From assembly GCA_016935015.1 (NCBI GenBank), contig JAFGRT010000219.1:1-64000 (forward strand): a stretch of DNA of 64,000 nucleotides, given 5' to 3'. The notes under the pieces are model-generated. The model was given only the letters and a program-made list of their open reading frames with translations, made no database searches and was not told where the DNA came from. This document shows, in pieces, positions 44,615 to 54,190 of the stretch; position 1 is the first letter of the stretch, and each line of letters starts with the position of its first letter. The position numbers were made by a program, and so were the translations under genes. The stretch is from Acidobacteriota bacterium. Lineage in GTDB: Bacteria; Acidobacteriota; JAAYUB01.

Positions 44615-44644
44615 TTGACCTTTTTCTGGAATCCGGGGTAAACT
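44615..44644 (+). promoter_or_regulatory. Probable promoter of the HD-domain gene
   Basis: TTGACC (44615-44620) and TAAACT (44639-44644) are 18 bases apart, ending 52 bases before the ATG. The remainder of the 197-base gap (44500-44696) shows nothing else. Confidence 0.55.
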
Positions 44645-44696
44645 GATTTCAAAGGTACGTGTTTGCCAGGGAGATCCTCCAGACAGGAACGTTTTC

Positions 44697-46268
44697 ATGG
44701 ACGCCGACGTCTTTAGGCCGTCATCCCCGGACCAGGAAGCGGTGATGCGCCGCGCCGAGGAGCTGGATCCCGAGCTTTTCATACGTGAAGGTGAGGAGCA
44801 GGCCTTATCCGCCGTCATCGAGGAGATCATCAGCGCCAAGGATCTCCATCCGCCCCGGTTGGACAAGCAGAATCCGCTTGCCGGCTGGACTGAGACCTAT
44901 TACACCTACCATGGGGTGGCAACCCGTCGCCGGGCGGTGCGCGGCATCCGGGACTCCATTCTAACGCCGCCCGGTTCCAGTGCCGATACGGGTCACAAAC
45001 ACGTCCTTGACTGCCAGAATGTCCGAAAGTGGAGACTCCATACCAAGGTTCTGGACAAAATCATTCGCTACATTCTGGACTGTTTCGGCAGCTTGACCGA
45101 TGTCGGCGGCGATCCGCTGCGCATGCACATTGGCCGTCACTTTCTGGTGGAGCATTCGCTGCATGCCGCCCAGATTCTGTGCGCCCTGGTCCAACCGGTC
45201 TGTTTGGGTGCCGTTCTGGCCGCCTTAGGTCACGATTTGGTGGAGGATTATTTTCTGGCGTCGGACCGGCCCGATGCCGAGTGGCAGCTGGCCGCGTATC
45301 CGCCCAATTGGCAGACCGTTCTGGAGAGTGCCAACAAGCGGTTGCTGGCCAAGTTTTGCGTGGATGACGAAACGGTCAACCTGGAAATCGTAAGGGGTGT
45401 GGAGGCGGTGATCAAGCTCACCCGGAATCCGTTGATGGATTACGAGATGGATTTCCAGATGGCCATCGCCAGGGAGCCGGAGCTGGGTATGTTCACCGCC
45501 GGTTATGACACCCTGGTGACGGAATTGAGCCAGGAGCGCGAACGCCTGGTCGCCTATGCCGTCATGGCAAAAGCCGCCGACAAAATCAGCGGTTTGCTCA
45601 CCATCGCACCGAATTTCGAATACCGGCGCAAACTGAAGCTCTACGGAAAATCATGGCTGGTGCTCAACCAGGTGAAAAAGCTGGCCGGCCAGCGGAGCAC
45701 GGGTCGCAGCCCCCGGATCTTCGTCATGCTGGCGGACCAGATGGCCATCGAGTTGCGCCGGCAACTGCGGCGGGAATTGGAGCGGGTCCGTAAGTTGCTG
45801 CCCAAACTTTACAAGGCCGGCGGCTGGAGTCCGCCCGAGGATCCTCTGGGATTGGATATCCGCACGCGCAATGAGTACATCCGCTCCGGCGACTTTTTTC
45901 GACAGGACAGCGCCGAGACGGACATCCTACGGCGCAGCCGTGACTATGCCCGGACCATTTATTCCCTCATCCTGCTGGGTTCGAAGCTGCGACCCGATTT
46001 TGCCATCAATCCCGGCCTGATGCGGCGGGAGGAAGACGGGCGCGAGGCGCTGAACCGGCTTCGCCGGGAGCAACGGGCATTCGTGGCGGAGCTGCCCGAG
46101 CGACGGCCCTCAGACGCTGAAATTGAATCCCTCGTCAAAAACCAGGCCGGCGCCCTCCTGGAGCAGTTTCATCGCCTGAGCCGACGGCTGCTAATCCTTG
46201 ACTCCCTCATGGAATTGTATATTTTGAACGAGAGTTTCTTTCTGGACAGTGCCACGATGGGCCGGTAG
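44697..46268 (+). CDS. HD-domain protein, RelA/SpoT-hydrolase-like
   Basis: The 523-residue cytoplasmic protein has an HD metal-dependent phosphohydrolase core at about 140-310: EHSLHAAQIL, ALGHDLVEDYF (the HDxxED pair) and AYAVMAKAADKISGLL. These line up in order with the ppGpp hydrolase part of SpoT. The last motif, usually K-x-A-D-R-x-x-N, lacks the Asn. There is no synthetase, TGS or ACT domain; the C-terminal 200 residues are helical and basic and unfamiliar. It may hydrolyse a nucleotide or alarmone, but the substrate is not known. It converges on the next gene. Confidence 0.75.
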   Translation: MDADVFRPSSPDQEAVMRRAEELDPELFIREGEEQALSAVIEEIISAKDLHPPRLDKQNPLAGWTETYYTYHGVATRRRAVRGIRDSILTPPGSSADTGHKHVLDCQNVRKWRLHTKVLDKIIRYILDCFGSLTDVGGDPLRMHIGRHFLVEHSLHAAQILCALVQPVCLGAVLAALGHDLVEDYFLASDRPDAEWQLAAYPPNWQTVLESANKRLLAKFCVDDETVNLEIVRGVEAVIKLTRNPLMDYEMDFQMAIAREPELGMFTAGYDTLVTELSQERERLVAYAVMAKAADKISGLLTIAPNFEYRRKLKLYGKSWLVLNQVKKLAGQRSTGRSPRIFVMLADQMAIELRRQLRRELERVRKLLPKLYKAGGWSPPEDPLGLDIRTRNEYIRSGDFFRQDSAETDILRRSRDYARTIYSLILLGSKLRPDFAINPGLMRREEDGREALNRLRREQRAFVAELPERRPSDAEIESLVKNQAGALLEQFHRLSRRLLILDSLMELYILNESFFLDSATMGR

Positions 46269-46287
46269 ACATGCGACAGAGCATCCG

Positions 46288-47361
46288 TCACTGTCGGGAT
46301 GGCGGGGAAGCCATCCGATAACTGTGTAGATAGTTGTAGGTGGTTACCCAAAGGACATCGTCCCTGATCTCAAGGTAATCGGCAGCGGAATCGAGCGCTT
46401 GCCAGGTCAGAACCTGCCCGCTGATTTGATCCACAATATACAGAAAATCAGGCTCGCTGGTAAAGCCGTAGCCGCAGATGAGCCATGCACCGGCGGGGAT
46501 GAAGATATTGTTGCTGACCAGGTGGGGCGTCCGCCAGAGTTCTTCGCCGGTGTCGGGATGGATGGCCACCAGTTCCGAACAGCGGTCGCCCGATTCGCGG
46601 CTGTACGATGCACAGGCGGCGTTGAAGAACAGACGAGGCGGCACAAGGCGGATATCCTGAATTTCTCGAGGCTGTCCGTCGGGAAGAAAGCGGTCTAATC
46701 CGACGGACCATTGCAATGTGCCGTCCTGTCCGTAGAAGCGGGCTTCATATGTATCGTACGCCCCCGTCCCCGGCGGAGAGCGATAGAAAGCCAGCCAGCC
46801 TTCGGGGTGGTCGTCCAGGATGTTGAGCTCCAGTCCGGAGGGGAGGACATGGGGCACGGCGGCGGGTACGGCCGGGCCAATCCATTGCCCCTCGCCGGGT
46901 AGCCGGTGCGAACGCAGGCGGTAGATGCGGCCGTTGATTTTGTTGACGCCGCTCAGCCCCAGCGCTGCATAATCGCTGCCGTATGCCAGAAAACGGGATT
47001 CCATATGGATCAGGGCGGGCCGGCGGGTGCGGGGGTTCAAGGGACCAGGCCGGTTCAGCGAGACGAAATCCAGGCTGATCCAACCCGCGTCACCCGTGAC
47101 GGATTCGACCTGGCACCAGCGCGTGAACGGGGTGTCCTGTTCGGCCGTATCCCGAATGGCCAGGGCGGATAGGACCTGCCCCCGGGGTACGGTTTTCAGG
47201 GGAGCGGCACTGATGGATGGTGCGTCCCGTAATCGGACGTTCTGCAAACAAAGCGCCTGGGATCCGGACGGCAAGGAGTGGTCCGCGGTATCGCCGCGAA
47301 GGAAAACGGCCAGAATGAGCGCCAGCGTACAGATGGTCAGAGCGAACGGTTTCGGGGCCAT
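46288..47361 (-). CDS. Secreted protein with SH3-like domain and beta-propeller-like part
   Basis: The 357-residue protein has a signal peptide (about 1-27). Residues 40-115 form an SH3b-like domain (NVRLRDAPSISAAPLKTVPRGQ split in two strands, RWCQVESVTGDAGWISLDF). The remaining 240 residues repeat Trp/Gly-rich strands (DGTLQWSVGLDR, TGEELWRTPHLV, SGQVLTWQALD) like PQQ-type propellers. It is probably periplasmic and binding rather than catalytic. ATG 47361 follows GGAGAAGACCC; the frame extends back into the tRNA-Leu gene and is not used upstream. Confidence 0.78.
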   Translation of the reverse strand: MAPKPFALTICTLALILAVFLRGDTADHSLPSGSQALCLQNVRLRDAPSISAAPLKTVPRGQVLSALAIRDTAEQDTPFTRWCQVESVTGDAGWISLDFVSLNRPGPLNPRTRRPALIHMESRFLAYGSDYAALGLSGVNKINGRIYRLRSHRLPGEGQWIGPAVPAAVPHVLPSGLELNILDDHPEGWLAFYRSPPGTGAYDTYEARFYGQDGTLQWSVGLDRFLPDGQPREIQDIRLVPPRLFFNAACASYSRESGDRCSELVAIHPDTGEELWRTPHLVSNNIFIPAGAWLICGYGFTSEPDFLYIVDQISGQVLTWQALDSAADYLEIRDDVLWVTTYNYLHSYRMASPPSRQ

Positions 47362-47387
47362 GGGTCTTCTCCTCGGCCGGCGGGAAT

Positions 47388-47413
47388 AAAAAAGCCTTCC
47401 GCATGGGAAGGCT
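47388..47413 (-). terminator. Rho-independent terminator after tRNA-Leu
   Basis: On the minus strand AGCCTTCC (47406-47413) pairs with GGAAGGCT (47393-47400) around a CATGC loop, followed by TTTTT (47388-47392). It separates the tRNA from the SH3/propeller gene. Confidence 0.85.
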
Positions 47414-47424
47414 ACCTTATATGC

Positions 47425-47513
47425 TGGTGCCGAAGGGGGGACTCGAACCCCCACGTCCGCAATTGGACACTAGATCCTGAATCTAGCGTGTCTGCCAATT
47501 CCACCACTTCGGC
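47425..47513 (-). tRNA. tRNA-Leu (anticodon CAG)
   Basis: The 89-base gene folds as a class II tRNA. The acceptor GCCGAAG (47507-47513) pairs with CTTCGGC (47429-47435), followed by A and an encoded CCA (47425-47427). The anticodon stem CTAGA/TCTAG holds TTCAGGA, giving CAG. There is a short variable arm, and GGTTCGAGTCC is the T-loop region. Confidence 0.95.
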
Positions 47514-47609
47514 CCCGACTTGTCAAATACAGGCTCCAATCCGGAGCAGCGACTATTGTACAGTGAATCCCTTGATTGTCAAGCGGACAGTTTAAAAAAT
47601 ATGCCGCCG

Positions 47610-48983
47610 TCAATCACCAAAATTATACATGACGGAGGCGGCGAAATACTTGCGATATTCACCCCAGTCATAGGCCACGTCGATCTGCAGATTGCGGAAA
47701 ATGACCATGCCCACGCCGAAAGTGACGTGGTCATCATCACCCACGGCGGGATTGGACACCCTGTAAAGCAGGTCCGGCGCCGCGTCAGCCCCGCCCAGGT
47801 AATGAATGGATGGATCGGCGTCGCGGTAGTAACCGGCACGCAGGGAAAAGGAATCGGTGGCGCCGAAGGGAATGGTGTATTCGCCACCCAGCCGGATTTC
47901 GGTACCGTTTTCCCAGCCGAAGAAACGGCCGCTGTTATCCTGGCCACCCTGGGCGAGGGGATTGATGGCGGCGCGGAATTGATCGTTGAGATCCTCGTAG
48001 GTGATGTACACCACGTCCAGGTTGAAGGTGAAGGTGTCGGTGGGCGTGAGGGATACGCCGAAACCGATCCGGTCGGGGACGTCGATCTCGAATTCCTCGA
48101 TGACGGACCGCAAATCGTCATACTGACCCGTGCTGAAATTAAAACGGGACATGTTGTCGAAGAAGATGGTACTCACCTTGTGCTTTTCACCGTAACGGTA
48201 AACCCCGCCCAGGCTAAGGTAATGGGCCGGTTTGTACTGGAAGCCGGCGACGAAGGAAACCTGGTAGTCCGAATCGTCCATCAGGAGGTAGTTACCCGGG
48301 GAACCCACGGGATCAGTGCGCATGAACGACAGATCCACCTGCGGTGGCCAGGCGGCAGAATCAAAATCCACCTGCTCCCGGGCTTCGAAATCCATCTGGG
48401 CCAGCCGAACGGAGAAACCGACGCCGAATGTTTCATGCAACCGCCGGGAAATAGTGGCCCCCCAATTGATGAGCTTGAAATCCAGTTTCACTGACTGGCG
48501 GTTCATGACCCAGACGTTGTAACCCGGCGGGGGATCAGGTATCTGAAAACTCTGGTTGCTGTATTCCGACTGGAAATTGGCCAGTTCCTGCCGGTAAACC
48601 GCAAAGGCCCAGTTCTTGGTGGGATGCACGTAGCTGATGAACGTCGGGCTGTGCACGATGTCCTCGAAATCCCGGTAGATGACCTGGTTGCCATCCGCGT
48701 CATAGGCATGGGTGGACGTATTCTTGAAATACCGGTACTCGGCGAAGAGCATCGGTTTCGGAATGAACAGCAGACCGGCCGGATTGATTTCCGATCCGGT
48801 AGCGTCGTTGCCCTGGGCGATGAAGGCGTTACCCATGGCCGTGGCCCGACCGCCCGGGTTCAGAAAGTTGAAACGGAAATTGGAAATGCTGGCCGGGGTA
48901 AAAAGGTCGTCCGACTGGGCCAGGATGGGACTCACTACACAGATGGCCGCCAGAGCGATGAATACAACTCTTTTTGCACTCAT
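47610..48983 (-). CDS. Outer-membrane protein of the OmpP1/FadL-like family
   Basis: The 457-residue protein has a signal peptide (about 1-24, ending ILAQ). The N-terminal hatch-like segment NPGGRATAMGNAFIAQGNDATGSEINPAGL, in two parts, is typical of FadL/OmpP1 and related transport barrels. The rest alternates aromatic-rich strands and ends in NFGD. It would move hydrophobic or other small molecules across the outer membrane; a role like that of PorV cannot be excluded. The ATG at 48983 follows GGAGG; the frame extends to 49040. No ligand can be deduced. Confidence 0.82.
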   Translation of the reverse strand: MSAKRVVFIALAAICVVSPILAQSDDLFTPASISNFRFNFLNPGGRATAMGNAFIAQGNDATGSEINPAGLLFIPKPMLFAEYRYFKNTSTHAYDADGNQVIYRDFEDIVHSPTFISYVHPTKNWAFAVYRQELANFQSEYSNQSFQIPDPPPGYNVWVMNRQSVKLDFKLINWGATISRRLHETFGVGFSVRLAQMDFEAREQVDFDSAAWPPQVDLSFMRTDPVGSPGNYLLMDDSDYQVSFVAGFQYKPAHYLSLGGVYRYGEKHKVSTIFFDNMSRFNFSTGQYDDLRSVIEEFEIDVPDRIGFGVSLTPTDTFTFNLDVVYITYEDLNDQFRAAINPLAQGGQDNSGRFFGWENGTEIRLGGEYTIPFGATDSFSLRAGYYRDADPSIHYLGGADAAPDLLYRVSNPAVGDDDHVTFGVGMVIFRNLQIDVAYDWGEYRKYFAASVMYNFGD

Positions 48984-49198
48984 TGTTCCTCCAGTTATTG
49001 CAAACAACTTGCAGTTTCTATATTTACACGAAAAGATCAAACCAGAACCTCCGGTCCGATTGTCGGAGTCGTGTCATCATCTGGCCGGACGCCCTCGTCC
49101 GAAACTAATCCCAGTATCTACAAATAGATGCTCAGTGCGTTCTGCTGAACATTCTACAATGAAAGGCGACACCAGGCAAGCGTTAAACAATAAGAGTC

Positions 49199-52100
49199 CT
49201 ATTGGAGGGGAATCGCCGGCACGGCGGCCATGAACTGCCCGGTGTCGTCGCCGAACAACTGGAAAACCACGATGCCGGACCCGGGATTTCGGTTTTCCAC
49301 GATAATGTACCCGCCGAAGATGGAAGTCAGGTTCGGCAGAAGATCGTGAAGCAGAAAAATCAATCGGCCGCTGGCGGGGACAAAGGCGTTTTGTGACTCC
49401 AGTCGCTCGCCGGATTGCGCATAAGCGGTGATTCCCACATTGATGGGCGTGACGCGGGGATTGACGATGGCCATGCCGGTGTAGTAGTTCACTGTGCCCA
49501 GTGTCCCGTTGGCGATATGCCCCATCAGGAATTTGTCCTGTTCCGCCGGCTGGATCGGCAGGGCCGAGTAAAACTCGCCGCCGGCACGATGGATATAGGT
49601 GACGTGGCCGAGCAAGGGGGCCGGTGTTTCCGGGGTGATGATCAGGTGGCCGGTGAAGGGCTCGTCCACATTGAACAGAAGATCGGCGATGTTGCGTTCG
49701 AGTTTGCCGTGTGGGGCGATCCCATAGCCCGAAAAGGTGGCGGCGATCTGGTGACCATCGGCGTCCAGCAGGCGCAGGCCGACCTTGACGTTTTCTTCGC
49801 CCGTGTTGACGAGGGTGAGGATTGAGTCATATTCGGCGCCGAGGTTGCCCTGGGCGATATGAGCGGAATAGTAGTGATCCATGGTCCGTCCGGGGATCAT
49901 GGCCGGCAGGCAGGCGATGGAGTCGGCGGTGCCGAACACTTCGACGCCGATGATGGCCGGATCGGATCGGACGACGATGTAATCGCCGTTGGCGGCGCCG
50001 GGAAAGGTGGTGGCGACGTCGATGACCTCCCGGCCCCTTCCCACCAGCCAGAAAGTGGTCGATTCCTTCAAATTGCCGAAGCGGTGATACAGCTCCACGG
50101 TGACGCTGGCCTGCTCCTGGCGGGGGTTCATGAGATAAATTTCCGTGAAATTTTCGCCTTCGACCTGCACTCCGGTGAAGACAAATTCGAACAGCGCCTG
50201 GCGGATATCGGGCGCCTGGGTCCCGTCAAGAAACACATGCTCGTCGAAATTGTTCATCAGCCATAGCCCGTACGTTCCCGGATCGGTCAGAAAGGCCCGG
50301 ACCCAGCGTTGGGATTGGTTGGCTTCGGGTCCCAGCAGCCCGTCAAAATACCGGGCGAATTGCGAATGAATCGGGATGGATTCGGTGGCCGAGGAGTAGT
50401 ACTGCCCGCTGTCATTGAAGAGTTCCAGATTCAGCAGACAGTCACCGGCACCCCGATTCACCACTGAAAAAGAGATCTCCGCGCTGCGGGGAAAGTGGAT
50501 TACATTGAATCCGCTGCGACTGACGGCGGCGGCGCCTTCCCGTGAACTTACACCGCCAAAACCGCTCCCCCCGCCCACGGACAAGATATTGTCCTCGGGC
50601 AGGCGCACGTTGTTTTCGGGGTCCACGATGACGTCGGCCAGCGTGTCGAGTGTATCGGTCAGGCTGAGCTTCCCCGTATCGTCCGACGTACAGAGACTGA
50701 GCACGTGATGGTCGCGGTACCCGAGCAGAACATCCGGCCCGCTCCGTCCGTCCAGATTCTCCGCCAGCAACGACGCCGGGGTGTGCATGAAGAAGATGGG
50801 ATTCTGGGCGAGCTGCATGGTGAACTGCCCGTCATTGGATGCCTTGAGAATGGAGAGCGCCTTGTCCCCTTCCAGCAGAAAGGCCAGATCGTGGAATCCG
50901 TCCCGGTCGAAGTCGGCGCCGGCCAGGTCTACCGGATCACGGCCGACACCCATGAACAAGTTGGGGGTGAATGTGCCTCCCGTTTCGTTCAGGTATACGG
51001 ACAGCGAGTTGGAATCCTTATTGGCGACAGCGATGTCGGGGCGGCTGTCGCCGTTGAAATCACCGTCGGTCAGGGCCATGGGCATCGCGCCGGTGAGGTA
51101 GGAATTCGAAGCCGTGAACGAATCGCCGAAAAGAATGTTCAGCTGGCCCGCGGCGGCATCGGTGAAGATATAGTCAGCCAAACCGTCGTCGTTCAGATCC
51201 TTGACCAGCGAGTCGGACGGCCGGCCCGGCATTTTCAGCCAGCCGGAGGGCAGGGCCACGCGGGTCGATCTGGCTTCTTCGAGAAAAAGGTCTTCCCACA
51301 GATAGATGATGAGGTTGCCGGTATCATCACCGATGAGCACGTCGGGCAGCCGGTCGCCTGAGACATCGGCGACGTCTACCGTGACGGGAATGATTCCGAC
51401 CGTTTCCCGCCACTCCAGGCCGGTGAAACGTTGATCCGGCTGGCCGAAAGACCAGTACAATCGATTAGCGTTTTCGTCAATGCTCACGATATCATCCCAA
51501 CCGTCGCCGTTCAGATCAGCGGTAGCGAAGTCGGTAAGTTCGCCGCCGATGGTGGAGGTGACAAAGGTCTGTTCTTCGAGAACTCCCGAGATATGGAACA
51601 GCGCCAGTTGGGCGGGCATGAATAATGTATAGATCGGTGTGAGGCTGTACTGGTAATACGTGGTGATATTCAGTTTGACGACCGGTGCCTCCGCGGCCGG
51701 GTAATCCCGCATGTCCAGATAGAATAATGTCGAGGGCTGGGTATACATCCCTTCCGACCCCAGGTTGCTATCGGGAGTGGCGGGCCAGACATTGGCCGGC
51801 AGACCGATGGTGAAGCCATAAAAATCATACTCTGTGTTGGGCATCCAGTCCGACGTGCTCTCGGTGATTCGGATGAGGATCACGTTCTCGCCGGCGACAT
51901 AGCGGAAGAGTTGGATGGCGTGCGGTCCGGCGAAGTCAATGGCTTTGGCGGTCATCTGTCGGCCCTTTGCCGAAGAGGATTTTTCCTCTCTGTACCCGAC
52001 CAGCGCCAGATCCTGAACCACTTCTCCCCCGCTGGGCAAGGGGGACGTGGTGTTCGGCGTACCGGTGGCCAGCGTGCGGGACAAGGACGTTTCCGGCGGC

Positions 52101-52339
52101 AGCCGAATTTCGATGATGGCGGGATCGTCCGGCGAAACATACATAAAGGAATCGTGACTGATATGAAACAGAAGATAGGGTGCCGGAAGGATTTGGGACG
52201 ATGCATTCTTGTAAATCGGCGCTTCTACCGTTTCATCATAATAAATATAGACAAACCCCTGGGCCGGCAGAGGCGAAAAGCCGATCACCGCCAACCAGAG
52301 GGCCGTTAAGATACTCATAGCCATGTGGGAAAGTTTCAT
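49199..52339 (-). CDS. Large secreted FG-GAP/VCBS repeat protein
   Basis: The 1046-residue protein has a signal peptide (about 1-27). Residues about 260-560 contain six FG-GAP-type repeats with Asp-rich calcium loops, such as DLNGDGWDD, DVSGDRLPD, DLNDDGLAD, DFNGDSRPD and DFDRDGFHD, forming an integrin-like propeller. The C-terminal third has repeated beta modules, including SAHIAQGNLG and MGHIANGTLG with following VNTGEEN or VNPRVTP. It should act outside the cell or on its surface; I do not recognise an enzymatic domain. GGAGGGG precedes the ATG. It shares a promoter region with the divergent TPR gene. Confidence 0.82.
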   Translation of the reverse strand: MKLSHMAMSILTALWLAVIGFSPLPAQGFVYIYYDETVEAPIYKNASSQILPAPYLLFHISHDSFMYVSPDDPAIIEIRLPPETSLSRTLATGTPNTTSPLPSGGEVVQDLALVGYREEKSSSAKGRQMTAKAIDFAGPHAIQLFRYVAGENVILIRITESTSDWMPNTEYDFYGFTIGLPANVWPATPDSNLGSEGMYTQPSTLFYLDMRDYPAAEAPVVKLNITTYYQYSLTPIYTLFMPAQLALFHISGVLEEQTFVTSTIGGELTDFATADLNGDGWDDIVSIDENANRLYWSFGQPDQRFTGLEWRETVGIIPVTVDVADVSGDRLPDVLIGDDTGNLIIYLWEDLFLEEARSTRVALPSGWLKMPGRPSDSLVKDLNDDGLADYIFTDAAAGQLNILFGDSFTASNSYLTGAMPMALTDGDFNGDSRPDIAVANKDSNSLSVYLNETGGTFTPNLFMGVGRDPVDLAGADFDRDGFHDLAFLLEGDKALSILKASNDGQFTMQLAQNPIFFMHTPASLLAENLDGRSGPDVLLGYRDHHVLSLCTSDDTGKLSLTDTLDTLADVIVDPENNVRLPEDNILSVGGGSGFGGVSSREGAAAVSRSGFNVIHFPRSAEISFSVVNRGAGDCLLNLELFNDSGQYYSSATESIPIHSQFARYFDGLLGPEANQSQRWVRAFLTDPGTYGLWLMNNFDEHVFLDGTQAPDIRQALFEFVFTGVQVEGENFTEIYLMNPRQEQASVTVELYHRFGNLKESTTFWLVGRGREVIDVATTFPGAANGDYIVVRSDPAIIGVEVFGTADSIACLPAMIPGRTMDHYYSAHIAQGNLGAEYDSILTLVNTGEENVKVGLRLLDADGHQIAATFSGYGIAPHGKLERNIADLLFNVDEPFTGHLIITPETPAPLLGHVTYIHRAGGEFYSALPIQPAEQDKFLMGHIANGTLGTVNYYTGMAIVNPRVTPINVGITAYAQSGERLESQNAFVPASGRLIFLLHDLLPNLTSIFGGYIIVENRNPGSGIVVFQLFGDDTGQFMAAVPAIPLQ

Positions 52340-52388
52340 GGTTCCCCTCCGAAAGTGTTTTACCGGGAATGGTAAGAACGCAGATCTG

Positions 52389-52401
52389 TGCTATAATTAT
52401 A
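52389..52401. promoter_or_regulatory. Overlapping divergent -10 boxes
   Basis: On the plus strand TGCTATAAT (52389-52397) is an extended -10 for the TPR gene. On the minus strand TATAAT (52396-52401) is a -10 for the FG-GAP gene, with TTGAAT 14 bases or CTGGTT 18 bases further out. The two boxes overlap by two bases. Confidence 0.55.
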
Positions 52402-52441
52402 CGACATATTCACGAATTCAACCAGCGGGAAGGAGACGAGG

Positions 52442-54043
52442 ATGGCGGGCTGGGGCAGAGTCGGGTGGCTGCTGATTCTTCTGGTCGTCGTTTTTCCGGC
52501 CGCCGGCGCCGTTTTGCAGGCCCAGGAAGAGAAGCCGGCCGTCATGGCCGACAAAGAGCGCAAGTGGTATCTGAATTACCAGGACGCCCTGGATTTTATC
52601 AAAGAGGGCCGTTACCAGGAGGCGGCCCAGTTTCTGGAAACCACCATTTCCCAACGGACCGAACCCAAGAGTAGCATCCGTATGTACGGCAACATCCGGC
52701 GGCCCTATATCCCTTATTTCTACCTGGGTGTCGCCCAGTTCCATCTCGGCAAGTATGAGCTGGCCGAAAACAACTTCAGGAAATCGAAGCAGTTCGGAGA
52801 ATCTCTCAAACTGGACGAGGGAAAGGAGATCGGCGGCTACTTACAGCAATGTGCCACCCGGATCGCCGAACTGAAGGAACAGGGCCAGCCGTCCGTCGAT
52901 CCGGATTACGAGCGGGCCCTGGATCTGTTTACCGAGGAAAAGTATGCCCAGGCCAAACCCCTACTGGAGAAGGTGCAGGGTCAGGGTGGCCCCTTTGCCG
53001 GAAAGGCGGCGGATCTGCTGGTGAAAATCGCCGCGTTCGAAGCCGAACAGGCACGGGTGCGGCAGTTGCAGCAGGAAATCGATGACCTGGCCCGGCGGGC
53101 GCAGGCCGCGTTTGCCGAAGGCAATTTTGAGCAGGCCCGCGATCTGTATCAGGAGATTTCTCGCAAGAAGCCGGATTATCCCGATGTCTTTCCCAATTTA
53201 CAGAAGGCGGAGAATGCTGTGGAGATGAGCCGGGAGCTGGGGACAGCCCGCCGCCTGGCCAAGACTCAGCCTTCGGAAGCCGAGGAACTCGTGGAAGGCA
53301 TCCGTCAGAAAAACCCCCAGTTTCCGGGTCTGGCGGAAGTGGCCCAGTTGATCACCCAGGAAAAGCGGAAGAAGGAGTTGGCCGACAAGCGGGCCGCCAT
53401 CGTGCAGTATATGGGCGAGGGAATGGCCGCGTTTCAGGAAGGACAGTGGGCGCGGGCCAAGCGGCGCTTCGAAGATGCCCTGGGCCTGGGACCGACGTCG
53501 GATGAAACCCGGGAGATTCGCGATTTCCTGACGCAGATTGACGAGAAACTGGCCCGGGAAAGCAGGATCCGTGATCTCTTGACCCAGGGGCGGCGTGATC
53601 TCCAGAATGACCGGCGGGATGAGGCCCGGGTGGCCTTTGAACAGGTGTTGGCCCTGGAGCCGGGCCACGGCGAGGCCCGGCAGTTCCTCACACTGCTGGA
53701 CCGCATGTCCGGGGCGGATCTCACCGAAGAGGCGGTCCGGATGCTCAAGGAGGGAATCCGCCATTTTCTGCTGGGACAATACCCCGAGGCCGAAGCCAGT
53801 CTGAATCAGTACCTGGCCTTCGCCACCGAAAAAGAGTCCCTGGCCCGGTTTTTCCTTGGGGCGGCGCAAGTGAGTCAGTACTTCATCGTGCAGATGCAGG
53901 ATCAGCAGCTGCTGAGAAAGGGTCACGACAATCTGCGCCAGGCCAGGAGCGCCTCCGGTTTCCTGCTGACGGATCGCCTGCGGTCCCTCCTGTCGCCCCG
54001 AATACTCGAAATATATGAAAAAGATCATCTTGACAATCCCTGA
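52442..54043 (+). CDS. Secreted TPR-repeat protein
   Basis: The 533-residue protein has a hydrophobic signal (about 8-27) and then all-helical repeats with TPR patterns: ALDFIKEGRYQEAAQFLE, YLGVAQFHLGKYELAENNF, AQAAFAEGNFEQARDLYQE and ARVAFEQVLALEPGHGEA. It is predicted to be periplasmic and to bind other proteins; the partner is unknown. GGAGACGAGG precedes the ATG. The tRNA-Val promoter overlaps its last codons. Confidence 0.85.
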   Translation: MAGWGRVGWLLILLVVVFPAAGAVLQAQEEKPAVMADKERKWYLNYQDALDFIKEGRYQEAAQFLETTISQRTEPKSSIRMYGNIRRPYIPYFYLGVAQFHLGKYELAENNFRKSKQFGESLKLDEGKEIGGYLQQCATRIAELKEQGQPSVDPDYERALDLFTEEKYAQAKPLLEKVQGQGGPFAGKAADLLVKIAAFEAEQARVRQLQQEIDDLARRAQAAFAEGNFEQARDLYQEISRKKPDYPDVFPNLQKAENAVEMSRELGTARRLAKTQPSEAEELVEGIRQKNPQFPGLAEVAQLITQEKRKKELADKRAAIVQYMGEGMAAFQEGQWARAKRRFEDALGLGPTSDETREIRDFLTQIDEKLARESRIRDLLTQGRRDLQNDRRDEARVAFEQVLALEPGHGEARQFLTLLDRMSGADLTEEAVRMLKEGIRHFLLGQYPEAEASLNQYLAFATEKESLARFFLGAAQVSQYFIVQMQDQQLLRKGHDNLRQARSASGFLLTDRLRSLLSPRILEIYEKDHLDNP

Positions 54044-54058
54044 GCCTTTTGCTAATGT
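54030..54058 (+). promoter_or_regulatory. Promoter of tRNA-Val
   Basis: TTGACA (54030-54035) and TAATGT (54053-54058) are 17 bases apart. The -35 box lies inside the 3' end of the TPR gene, and transcription would start a few bases before the tRNA. Confidence 0.65.
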
Positions 54059-54072
54059 AACTGCCGCTGTGT

Positions 54073-54147
54073 AGGTGCGTAGCTCAGGGGGAGAGCACTT
54101 CCTTGACGCGGAAGGGGTCAGCGGTTCAATTCCGCTCGCACCTACCA
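54073..54147 (+). tRNA. tRNA-Val (anticodon GAC)
   Basis: The 75-base tRNA has acceptor AGGTGCG (54073-54079) paired with CGCACCT (54137-54143), then A and encoded CCA (54145-54147). The D arm is GCTC/GAGC, the anticodon stem CTTCC/GGAAG holds TTGACGC (anticodon GAC), and the T arm is AGCGG/CCGCT with TTCAATT. A T-run follows directly. Confidence 0.95.
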
Positions 54148-54190
54148 TTTTTTTATTTATGAAAAAAATCCATCCACGGAAAACCAAAAA

